Source: Piezodorus guildinii (lineage: Eukaryota; Arthropoda; Insecta; Hemiptera; Pentatomidae). From it: DNA of 64,000 nucleotides. A program made the position numbers and the translations under genes. Shown piece by piece: positions 1 through 12,300 of the stretch (positions are counted from its first letter, which is position 1; the number at the start of each line of letters is the position of its first letter). The notes beneath the pieces were generated by a model. That model was given only the letters and a program-made list of their open reading frames with translations, was not told the DNA's origin and searched no databases. Where the stretch lies: positions 53,983,917 through 54,047,916 of the forward strand of contig CM041297.1 in NCBI GenBank assembly GCA_023052935.1, in the 5' to 3' direction.

Positions 1-95
1 CATTTCATATCTCGGTGCCCGGAGGGGCTTTTAGCTTTGGGATTAATTTTTTTGTAGAGCCTACATGGCGAGGTAGGGGGAAAAAAAAAAATTGA
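1..95 (+). repeat. 3' part of a SINE-like repeat, cut by the window edge
   Basis: The segment ends with a GC-richer stretch, a short 'gcgaggtaggggg' block and an A-run followed by ttg. A matching end occurs at 23,030-23,150, where the repeat also carries a tRNA-like head. I infer this is the truncated 3' end of a SINE of the same family. The class rests on the second copy; the left limit lies outside the window. Confidence 0.45.
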
Positions 96-1343
96 TTTGG
101 CAGGGTATAATTATAAACAAGTTATAGGAACATTAAATTTCGAGGTTATTGCTCAACAAAATTAATAAATTTTGAATGATGACTATGTTTCAATAATCCA
201 TTACTTCCTAAGAATCACTAAGAACTAATCACAATATATTCATAAGTAATCAGGATAGAATGTTCGAGAGGAGGAAAACTGTCAAAAAGGCAAATTGTAA
301 CTCATTTTAATGGGTTACTATAATTAGGCAAGTGGTATAGGTTTTCATTGGTGCTAAGCAAAATAAGATATAACCACAAAACTATAAAAGCAATGAAGAG
401 TAAATATAATTATAATACGAAATACACAGGAGGAGTATATGAAAACAATTTAATGGTATATTTAAATATATCTTTATGTTAAAATTGTTGCAATACGTTC
501 TATGAAACGATGCATGGACATCTGTATACATTAATTATAAAAATGAATGAAAGAATGATTTTAGCAAAAATAAAACAACAAATATAACAATTATTAATTC
601 AAAAGAATGATGATTTAAAGTAATCTTCAATGTAATCAAACAGCAACCACATTCATAATATTATCTTTCATCAATGATTTTCCTACAAAATTTTAGATTA
701 ATTTAAAATATCTATAGACGGCATTAAAATTGAAATGATTTTAATGAAATATTTTTTAAAAAAATATTGGAGTTGATAAATAAAAATATTTTTAGCAAAA
801 TAAAAGTCAAAACAATTTTTAGATACTCCACAAAATGAAGAGGGATTATGAAGGGGTAAGCACTGATAAGATAATAGACCAAAAATAACACCATATTTTC
901 TTTCAAATAATCTTAAAATATAATTTTTTTATGTTTTAACAAACTTTGATGAGTGATAATTTCAATATGTCTATAAAATAATATAATAGGCAAAATAATT
1001 ATTTGAAGAAAAAAAAAAAAGTTCACGTATTTTACTATTTCGGGTGTACCTTGGACTAATTATTAATATACGAAATTGTAATATCTTCAACAAATTAAAA
1101 CAATTTACAATTAAACACAATATTTCTAATCTGATACTAACCATAAAAGGTATTAATAATAAGCATAGATGTTTTAATTGATTTTAAATAACTAGCTTAA
1201 AGGCTGGTTAGAAAGTTTTCATTTATCTTGAAGAACATTGGGTTAATAATTATTTTGTTTTTTTAAAAAGTATAGATGCTGATAGTTTCAAGTTTCAAGA
1301 ATTGCATAATCCACAGAATTTAAACAAGTTATAGATCTGATCC

Positions 1344-1440
1344 CTCCAATCTATTTCGCCTAATAACCATGCACAGTACAGTTCTTCGATCCTAAACATA
1401 TACTGTGCATGCCCAGAAGTGTAATAGGTTGGACCTCATG
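1344..1440. repeat. small imperfect inverted repeat, MITE-like
   Basis: The outer arms read ccaatctatt and aataggttgg. The inner arms read atgcacagta and tactgtgcat, a perfect 10-bp inverted pair. The whole unit is about 95 bp. It could be a small MITE; no clear target duplication was found. Confidence 0.4.
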
Positions 1441-1646
1441 AAAAACTTGTAAAGCTTTTACAACTTATACCAAACCTTTAAGTACAGTTATTATAACGGA
1501 ATCGAAAATTAGGCACTGACTGAAAAATACTACTCTTCAGATTACAACATTGTGTGCAATTAAACATTTCAGAAAAAGAATCACCATTATCTAAATAAAT
1601 TAAAACTACTTTACATGCCATGTTAATATCCACTATCTAAACATAT

Positions 1647-1751
1647 CTATTTTTTCAGATTTGTATGTGTACCAATAATAGGAAGTGTGTTCCTCACATT
1701 AGGAGAAACTGCCGATGAAACACCTCCCATACCAGCATTGATAATACCTAC
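1647..1751 (-). other. candidate terminal exon on the minus strand (weak)
   Basis: On the minus strand a short open frame ends at the stop codon 1,649-1,647 and reads through a glycine-rich stretch (INAGMGGVSSAVSPNV). It is preceded by a usable 3' splice site (ttgtgtag). An internal 'attg|gtacac' could instead act as a donor. I do not recognise the protein. The stretch is too short to call a gene; it could be the last exon of a divergent neighbour left of the window, or chance. Confidence 0.2.
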
Positions 1752-3149
1752 ACAAATTGATTATATAAGATTCAAATCAGTCCAAACAAAAGCTCTGAGT
1801 CCATAAAGGAAAATCACTCTGAAGAACATCTTAGTACATGCCTTTTGCTCCATTCTTAATATGATTCATTATTTATTTAATAGTAAGATATGCAAGAGGA
1901 AACTATTCAATTAATTGGTCAAGTAACTTTCAACATTCTAAAATTTCTGCCTTCACAAAAGAGATGACATTGTGTGTTTTTAAATGATCATTTGGAAGGA
2001 ATAACCAAAATGTTGAGTGTGAAATGTGTTAACATGGAAAAAATAACAGCTGAAAAATAAGAAATCAGTCCAAATATAAGTACAACTTTCTTATCATAAA
2101 TAAAGACGATATGATTATACACTTTTATTCCTGTAATCTAATGATTCCTTGCAAGGAAGAATTAATAAATGTTCTGATGTTCCAATAAGAATTAAAGATC
2201 AATATCAAGTTTAACTTCAAGGTCATTTCATTACTTATATCACTTGATAGTTTTAAAAAAAAAAAAAACTTAAAAGATAAAGAAAACTTACAAAAACTTA
2301 AAATTAAGATGAAAGTATAAGCCCAACAAACTCTTATCGAATGAGTGTTTATCCTGTTCGAAGAATGAGAATCATGCCAATCCCCACTACTGAACAGTGA
2401 GCTCATGATCTGGTCAACCAAAACTTTTTAACGAAATTATTTTAAATTATATTTACTGATTTACTTTAAATACAGAAAAGTCAAACTTAAAAATAACTCC
2501 AAAGCCGATGTGATATTTAATCATACCATTATTTGATGAACTGGCCATTTTTACAGTATGAAAAAATCATATAAAAAATATTTTATCAATTTTGGAAAAT
2601 AAATTCAATTATTTTCTTTTATTTACTCGAAACTAGAATTATACTGATATTTTGAACAATGATCTATGTTTAACATTACGATAAAGATAAATTTACAGTT
2701 TACGTAAAAAGTATTAAGAAACTAAGAAAATAATATGATTTATTTTGATACATATTATAACAGTACAAATAAATGAAAACTTTTATTTATTATAATAACA
2801 TCCGTAACATTCAGAATCATTAAGTACTATTAAATAAACAATATGGTAAATATCGTGGTTGAAAGTTCAAGAGTAATCCATTTGGATGAACCTTGAAATA
2901 TTCTTTAATGAAAATAATAATGATAATACTCTTTCATGACTTTGATATGAATACATGACTTAGAACTCATGAGATACCTTATTCTTTCATGTTGAACAAG
3001 TATTATTTTCGTTTAATAAATAGGATTTAAATAACTTAAATTATAATTTTCATAATAAAATGTTAATTTCGATTTTAAAAAGTAGATAGATTCAATACAA
3101 AAAATATTTGTTTGTTTGAGAATAAAGAAATAAGCTTAAATAGCTTTCA

Positions 3150-3284
3150 ACCAATGTCAAGTTCTTCCCAGCTGCAATCACATGACAGTCAGCTGTCGGC
3201 TTCTCAGGCAATGACGTTGACTTAGGGAAGCCTTTAATTTTTAGTGAATGAAGCCCTTATCATTAAGTTTATTCTCTCCTAATC
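3150..3284 (+). promoter_or_regulatory. GBF1: presumed GBF1 promoter-proximal region and 5' UTR
   Basis: Base composition changes just before the first ATG. The stretch holds a cacatg E-box, two cagctg boxes and a tgacgt half CRE within about 70 bases. No TATA box is visible, as is common for housekeeping genes. The transcription start cannot be placed; an upstream noncoding exon is also possible. Confidence 0.35.
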
Positions 3285-6200
3285 ATGTCGTTGCCTGGAG
3301 GGAAAATGGCTTGTCCTGGGAACGGAATTTATGTTATTCAGGGAGAAATGTCTGTTCTGCTTACTGCTATGAAGAAAGTAAACAGATGGTCTTCTCATGT
3401 CCACCAGGTTAGTGTTTAGTTTATGGTACTAGATGAATTACAATTCGAATTTTGACCTATTGCTTTGTAAAATCCTCCAAAATCATAATTTTCGAAACAT
3501 TGTCAAGCAAATTTGTATGTTGTTTTAGGATGATGAAAATGACATTCTCATTAGAAGCTTCACAGACCTCAAAGATGTTTTAAATCAGATTGGTGACCTA
3601 AGAGAAGTAGAGCCTAATCATTTTCTTAGTCCTTTTCTTGAAGTAATTAGATCCGAAGAAACTACTGGACCTGTTACCAGTCTTGCTTTATCCTCTGTCA
3701 ACAAGTTCCTTTCTTATGGACTAATTGGTGGGTACTGTGTGATAATTCTAGCATGCCAGAAAAAATATTTAATATCTGAGTTAAATATTACATATTGTCT
3801 TTCTGAGAGTATGTTATGTTTTGTGACACTCCTCTCAGTTGTTTAAATTAAAGGCTGACAATATGTACATTTTGTGTTAGTTAAGTTCTCTATTTCGTGG
3901 TCTTAACTTTGTAGGAGTATGTTGCAGGACTACTATAGGGTGTGATTTTACACTTAGATTCCTACAAGAAACCCTAACAACAATTTCTATCTCATCTAAC
4001 CTATACATGTCAAAATATTTAACATGATTATCTTATCTTCTATCACTGTTTTATAAAATAAGAAAATCTGAGCTAGCAGAATTCATGCAAACTATTACTA
4101 ATACCTTTCTACACCTTATTTATTGTTAATTTTGGTTTAGCCACTACTCTATTAAATATTAAAACATCATTATTATACTCATGTTATAGGAGAGAGAATC
4201 TTTTTTATTTACTCAAGACATTAAAAGTTTAGGAAATATCTGTAAAATAATGACATTAAAATAGGTTCCAATTACGCTTTCTAACTGATTATTTCTAATT
4301 TTAAGTATTATGATTGGATGATAATGACAAGTTTTTTTATAATAGTAAACATATAAAACTTTTATTCACGGAGAGAAAACAAAAAAAAAAAATGTGGGAG
4401 GGAAGACATGGTAACTAATAGTAACAAATATTGATAGCAATGAATAAGTGATTACATATTAGAGCTCATGTAATTTTGGTAAGACGATCTCTCTATTTAT
4501 AATCCAGTTCGATCGGAGGTTTGGAATTTGAGATAAGACAATCAGTATGAAACTACAGGTCCTATGTTGTGTTATACTCATTGTTATTTCCATCAATGAT
4601 CAAACAAAAGTGTGATAACAAGATTTGTCCTGTAATGTAAGCCTACAAGTATGACCATAAGCGGCTGGCGTTACCTTAATAAAACTTAGGCATGGTGCCA
4701 ATGGTTTTGCTTTATTAACTTATTAATGTTGTTAACTGATTTGATACATCTTATAATGTAATTCTATCTTTGCAAATTTTATGATTGCTAGAAAGTTTTA
4801 ATGATCCTAAGTGTCTAATTTACTGTGCAGATTCTAAGTCAAAGACGATTGCAGCTACTGTTGAAAACATCGCAGAAGCAGTTACTAGGGCCAGGTTTGT
4901 TGGAACTGACCAAACTAATGATTCAATTGTGTTATTGAAAATTTTACAGGTATGATAATACTTTTGTGACCTATATTTAGATAGATAGCTTATTTTCTTT
5001 ATTATTGGATTGTGTCACATGAAATGTCCGTTTTCAAGGTTTTTTCTTTTTCTTTTTTTATTTTTTTCTTTCTTTTATTTTTTTGTTTCTTCTTTTTCGT
5101 TTTTTTTCAAGATTTTTATTAAAAATACGATATGAAAACAAGATAATTTTATTCAAAGTATTTACCTTCTTTTTCTACACATTTTTCCCAACGTGACACC
5201 AACTTTTTTATCCCGGAACTGAAAACTCGTGAGCTTTGAAGTGAAACAAAATCTGAAAACGCACTTTTCATCATTTTCAAAAAGTTTTCCTTTGATGAAG
5301 TAGTCTAAATTCCTGAACAGGTGGTAATCTGTTGGAGACAAGTCGGGAGAATATGGTGGGTGTGAAAGAACTTAGTAGCCCAGTTCTTTCAATTTTTGCA
5401 TGGTATGTTTTGAGACATGGGGTCTAGCGTTGTCGTGTAAGAGTATAGGACCCTTCCGATTTACCAATCCAGGTTGTTTTTTAGTAATTTTGTGTGCATT
5501 TGGTCAATTTCATTGCAGTATGTTGTAGAGGTAATGGTTTCACCTCTAGTTAAAAAGGAATAATGAATTATCCCAGCCATGGACCACCATACTGTAACCA
5601 TCAATTTTTTGGGATGCAAATTCGGTTTTGGCATTTGCCCCAGGGTTTCGTCGATGTTCAACCACTGCCCTGACCGACGCTGATTGTCATATGCGATCCA
5701 TTTTTCATCGCAGATAATTATTCTTTCAAGGAAAGGCTTGGTTTTTTGCCTCATAAGCAAAGAAACGCAGGTCTCAAGGCGTTTCAATTGCTGCCGCTCA
5801 GTGAGATCATGAGGTACCAATGTATCGAGCTTTTTTTACTTTCCCAATACACTTTAAATGTCTGGAAACGGTAGATGCAGTTGCATTTAGTTGTGCTGAG
5901 AGTCCTTTAACTGTTTGGTAGGGGTTTCCTTCTACTGTATGTTTGAGGACATCGTTGTCTATTACGGACGGAGGTCTTCCTCGGGGCAAGTTTTCCAAGT
6001 CGGTATCCCCAGCTGAAAACTTAGCAAACCAACGGCGAATGGTCCGTTCATTAACGCTCCCTTCCCCAAACGCCTTGCAAATAGCACCTCAGCTGCTGAA
6101 TGGCCGAGTAAAAATATTACAAATTATAAAAAAGAAAGAATAAGTAAAAATATTAAAATCGCGTATCCATGTTCATATTTGGAGGTATACTAAAAAGTGG

Positions 6201-6717
6201 GTAATTGATTGGGAAGCTAATGTTTATAATACAAAGGTAGAGGATTAGTAATTGTTTACTTTAAATATGTAAACATTCGGAAGAAAACAACAGAGACCTG
6301 CAAAATCCTTTATGTATTTCAGAAACTATAAAAACGGACGTTTCATGTGAAACTACCCGATAATTATAAAGGTATATATTTTATTTATCGTTATGGTTCT
6401 GAATTAATTATTTGGTTTATATTTTATATCAGGTGCTTCGAACTTTGTTACTTTCTCCTGAAGGCTGTTGGCTTACAAATGAAAGTGTTTTAGAAATCCT
6501 ACTTAGTTGTTTTCGGATGTGTTTTGAGCCCCGTTTAAATGGTAACTTAACATTAGTATTTATTACATCAGTATATTATTTTAACAAAATAATTTATTAC
6601 TTATAAACAATTTTTTTAGAATTGTTGAGGAGATGTGCTGAGAATTGTTTACGCGATATGGTTCAGTTGTTATTTAGTCGACTTCCTAGTTTTACTGAGG
6701 ATAATAGAAAAATACAG
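3285..6717 (+). CDS. GBF1: GBF1 exons 1-5: DCB domain (residues ~1-216)
   Basis: Exons 3285-3407, 3529-3727, 4831-4949, 6433-6541 and 6620-6717. The DCB domain mediates dimerisation and regulates the Sec7 module. Family-typical stretches are [49 protein letters not shown] and [13 protein letters not shown]. Donors are gttagt, gtgggt, gtatga, gtaact and gtgagt. Intron 3 (4950-6432) is largely a mariner insertion, so the exon 3/4 join (KILQ|VLRTLL) spans foreign DNA. Confidence 0.93.
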
Positions 6718-9338
6718 GTGAGTATCTTGTTAAAGCCTGCTTTGATCAATATAGTTACTTAATTGACTAAGTTAATTTGCTTGATTAATAGTTTTTGTAA
6801 ATTTACTTTTGAAAGTATTTTTGAATTTAATCATTTATGATAATATTGCTTGTTAAGTAATCGATCGATCTTGAAAGCCTGATCGATACTTAAGGTTATT
6901 GCCATTTTGCAGTACAAGGCTTATAATGTTCATGTACTCTGCAACTTTAAAGTAGATGTCATAAATATTTTTTCATCACTTTATTTTAATAAGTTAATAA
7001 TTTATTAATGTCATCAAAGGTATTTTGTTGTTTTTGGTTTATTATTTTCAATAATCAACCTTTGTAATCGACCAAAAAAAAAAAAAAAAAAATTATCCCT
7101 GCTCAAAATTTGAGGGCTTACGTTTCAAGATGTGTAGAATCCGAATAACAATAAATAAAAATCCGTTCGTCTGCCGTCCGCGGCATTTCTCCGAAACTAC
7201 TGGACCAATTTTTTTTTAATTCGCCACAAAAATACAAGTCCATACAACGATGATCCTAATACCTAGACGCTGATATCAGCTGATTAGTTTTAACATGGCG
7301 GCCGATTAAAAGGATTTTATTCAATAACTCAGTTATTTTTGAAGATAGAAAAAAAAATTTATCAGTGTTTTTTTGAACAAAAAAACACGAATAATTTTAT
7401 AAAAGTGAAAAAAGAAAAAAAAAAATTGAAATTTTACACATAAATATGCTTATAACTCAGTTTTTTTTTTAAGATAGAGAAAAGTGTGTATAGAGTTTTA
7501 GAATCAGTAAAGCGCGATAAATAAAAAAAAATCATATGTATAATCAAGTAACAGATTATTATAGTATTACACAAAAAATCTGTTATTATTGAAGATAGAG
7601 AAAAATCGAAAAGATTTTCGTGATCAAGACAACGCGATGAACGTGCACTAAAAAAAAAGCACACAAAAAGTGCAAAAAAAAAAAAAAAAATTATCTTATA
7701 TGGTCAAGCTACAACTTAATAGAGATGTGATTCCCTGATAAGTCTGTTATTATTGATGATAAAGATAAAATGTAAGGTTTTCGGGGAATCAGGAAATTTT
7801 ATTTGAATGAAAATCGAAAGAAAAGGAAAAGAAATATTAACGCAGTCCTGTATAAATAATTATGGTTTATTATTTTCAATAATCAACCTTTGTAATTGAC
7901 TAAAAAAAAAAAAAAAATTATCCCTGCTCAAAATTTGAGAGCTTACATTTCAAGATGTGTAGAATCCGAATAACGGATAAAATAAAATCTGTTTCTCCTA
8001 ATAAATAAATGAATAAATACCAAAAATTTATTGTTATTTGGACATAATAAACCATTGTGTAATAATTTTCAGGGTTTTTAAAAATGTTTTTATAGCATAA
8101 AACATTTACATCATCTATACCTTTGTAATACAAGTTATATCAAAATATATTTTGGAACTAGTGGGTATCATGTATTTTAAAACAAAATAAATTATTATTT
8201 TTATAGCAAAAACTCAAAATGAATACTAGTGCCCCCTTGGATGCTGGTAAAGGAAAAAGAAAGACAAGCAGACCATCTTCTAGGAAAGTTTCTAGGAAAA
8301 GTCAAGAGATATCTCCTAGTCCTGGTTGGCAGTATAATAATATTATTATTATTATTCATTATTAACTATAAGAATGCTTTTTGTTAATTTTAGTTTATAT
8401 AGTTTTAGGTTTAGAAGGTTCAAATGCTTCAAAAGAATGTGATATCCAACAAATGGCTCTACGTGATGAGCCAGAAATTACATCACACGATAAATCAGAA
8501 CCTGAAATTCTTCCTGTGCCTAGTGAAGAATCACTAGCTAAAGTTTCATCTATTGATTCACTTGAAACTAATGTTGCAAATGGTAATTTTTATCTTTTAT
8601 CTTTACTATAAGTTATTGCCAAATGAATGGAAATGGAAAAATCTTATTAAGTGATGTAGATGTATTTTATACATTTTTTAAAGATAAATTATTTATTTGT
8701 TTTCTCCCAGTTAAAATTATCTTGATCAATAACAGAATGGTAGTTCAGGCATTGATTACCAAGCTGTTGTACGCCCTAAAACCAAACAAAAGAACAAACA
8801 ACAGAATGGTAGCTCCAAAAAATATATTTGTTACCGTTATTCACTCAGTATTAATACTTATTATTGTATCAAATCATAAAAACTTCCTACCTTTTTTCAA
8901 TAAACTGTTTTAATTTTTATATCTATCAATATCTGAATGGTTGTTTATTATTATTTTTCTTTTTTATCTAATAAAATCTTTTCTTATCAGATAAACCCCT
9001 TCCTCATTAGATATACTGACCTAAACCAACGTTTTTTTAAACATTTTGTTTGTTACTTTTAAATTTGTTGTTTTTTTTTTTATATCAAAGTAGGAAAATT
9101 TTCAAATAATTTTTTATTTTTATTATTATTATAAGGGATGTTCATTTTAAATTAATATTTTTGAATTATGTAGGCATTTCAAATGGGACGAAGTCAGAAG
9201 AACATCAAAACTCTACTTCTCCTGTCATTCTGGATGATGGTGTTGTTATTAGTATTGAAGATTCAAGTTCTCAAAATAGTGAATCAACAGAGCAGCTGGT
9301 TAGTTTTTTTTTTTATTGAGTATTCATTAAAAAAAATA

Positions 9339-9392
<54 letters not shown>

Positions 9393-12300
9393 GTTTTGTG
9401 TTGTTCTCATGTTTCAGTCAATGAATAAACAATTTTATCTATGCAACGTTTTGAGAATTTATTGTCCTCATAATCATGCAAATTTGGACAAAATAGTGTC
9501 TTAATTAGACATGTTTAGCCTACAAGCTTTGAAAGAACACTAATATATATACGTTCATTACTAGCTGGCCCAGCAAACGTTTTTTTTGCCATATAAATTA
9601 TTTCTAGTCAATATTTTGGTTGTTAAATAAAAAATTACTAATTTATTGTGTGTGTGGTTGGGACCTTATAATATAAAAGTTAAAAGAATTTGATAACCAA
9701 CTGATGAAGAAAAGAGCAAACTAATATTTTTAAAAAGTAATTTTTGGTTTGATATTGAACATGAGAAGATATCACTCAGATGTATAATATACCATTGGAA
9801 AGCTAAAGATTTTAGAAAAAATATTATCTTATATACAAAGTTGTACTTATTACTGATTATTATACATGACAATTGTACATTTTTTAATAAAAATCATATG
9901 TTTCAAACGAAACTGAAAAACATTTTATTTAAATTAACTTCAAACTTCAAAGGTTTTTTTAATACTTCTTAAATTGATTTTAAGAGCCGACGTAAGTAAA
10001 ATTCGTGTGTTGCCCGCATCAGATTTTTGTAATACTTTCGACAGTTAAATTATTTGGATATTGTTCATACAAAAATACTAAAATCGTGATAACAAAAAGC
10101 TAGGGTGGGGAAGGAGGATGAAAATTTGGGTTATAGATCTTTTTGTATGCCAAATAAAAAATATAACTGTTAAAACACATCATGCCCATTGTCATTGATT
10201 TCAGCTCTGAAATAATTCCTATTACTCATATTCAAATATTTCTTCAGATAACTTGATTTCTTTATGGGTTATTGATTATATTTTTAAATTTTTTTATTGA
10301 AACACAATTTATCTGTGTACTTAAGAATTTTATGTGTTTATGTTATTCAGTTTTATTTATTTTCAATGTAGGCAGCCATTGGTAATGTGTCAGAAATAAA
10401 GAGGCCAGATGAATTAGATCTAAACTCTGCTGAAACTAATTTTGCTTCTCCATCGTCAGATTCTAAAGCAGAAGAAGAACCTTTATTAAGTCCTACCACT
10501 CCAGAAAATATTATGGAAGGGCAGGATTGGACTAACCAGCAAGGAGTTAGGTTTACCAATACTGAAGCCGATAGTAAGTCACTTTTCTTTTTTTTTAGTA
10601 CTTATTATTATTATTTTATTACTTTTTAAGTTATCTATACATAGTGCATAATTATAATTTTACTTTCACTTACTTATATATGAAATATATAGTAAGGGAA
10701 AGTATTGTGATAGTGACATTTTCTAATTCCAGTTTTTAACAGAAATACACGTTTTAGGGTCCCCTGTGTCCAAATACACAAGTCCCGAAAAAGGGTCTGT
10801 ATGCCCTTGTGGTAAGACCAGCGCGAAAATGAAAATTCCTATGAAACTGAAATTTCATTTTTAAGACAAATATAAGCCCGAGATGTTACAGCAACTTTTT
10901 CATAAAGATCAGCTAACCAGAAGAGACACTTTAGAGCATGCATTTTATACCTTTTTACGATTTTCTCAAAAACGGCTCTTAACGATTTTTGTTAAACTCC
11001 CTATATTGATGTAAACTATAATGGGCTTTAATATCATGTAGGTTTTATTCTGATTGAAATAGTCTGATAGGGCTTAAATGCCGATATTTTAAATTTTCTT
11101 CCTCTAAACTACCTTTAATTTTGTACATTCCAAAAGATTAACCATATCATCTTAATGAAATTGCTAAAAAACAGGTAAATATATGATTTGAACGAATTAG
11201 ATATTCAACTAAAGGAGATAACTGCAAAAATATTTTATTAATGCAATTTTTTGTTTTTGAACTTAAGAAGAGTAATACTCATGTATAATATACCGTTGGA
11301 ATGCTTAAGGTTTTAGAAAAAATATTATCTTATACATACTAGCCTAAAAGTTAACGGAGAGTGGTGAAAAACCGATAAAACAAACTGATTGTCGTAGATA
11401 ATAGTATAATAGATTACTTAATAAAACTCATGTTTCTATTAAAATCCAATGTAAATAATTCTTTAACAATTTATTTTCCTTACTTAATTTGTTTAAAAAT
11501 TCTTAAATTGATATAAATGATGGAGGTAAATGAAAGTCGTGTGTTGCACGCACCAGATTTTTTTTAGAATTGTGCCAGAAATTAGTCAGAAACCCTAACT
11601 AATATGGCAATATATTTTGGTCCATCAACTTAGATCAAAGCAATACACAGCCAAAAGAAGCTTATACTAGTTATCTCTTTTAGCTATTAATGAAAACAGA
11701 ATGATCTGGTTTAAAACAAAACAAATATATGAGAGGTTTTTATTTTTATTTTTCTATCTATTGCAGATTTAACTCCTTCTGGACCTTACGGACTGCTGAG
11801 CGTTCATGAACTCCTAAGGTTTTTGGCTTCACTTTGCAATCCATTAGACAAGCAGAATTCAGATAGTATGATTCACATTGGGCTAACCCTCATTACCGTG
11901 GCTCTTGAAGTTGGTGCTGATAGCATTGCAAATTTTCCTTCACTTTTATCAACTGTTAAAAATGATGTCTGTAGAAGCCTTTTAGCTGTAAGTTTTGACT
12001 GTTATAATTTTTAATTTGTATATTATTCAGAGTTATTGTTATTTATTTTATTAAAACATAGTAGGTTTTGGAAAATAGGTTTATATGTGGTCAATAAATT
12101 ATCTGTTTTTTTCAGTTGTTAAATACTGAAAAACTTCCAATATTCGCATCAGTGCTACAAGTTTCATTCCTCCTTTTTGAATCTCTTCGAACACATCTTA
12201 AATTTCAACTGGAACGTTATTTGTCTAGGCTTACTGAAATAATTGTATCTGATTCTTCAAAAATTTCATATGAACATAGAGAAATAGCATTAGGTTAGTA

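Larger units (their letters stand above)
96..3149. other. AT-rich noncoding DNA upstream of GBF1
   Basis: Very AT-rich sequence with no convincing long reading frame. Two local items are listed separately: a small inverted repeat at 1,344-1,440 and a weak minus-strand exon candidate at 1,647-1,751. Otherwise I see only short A/T runs. Confidence 0.6.
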
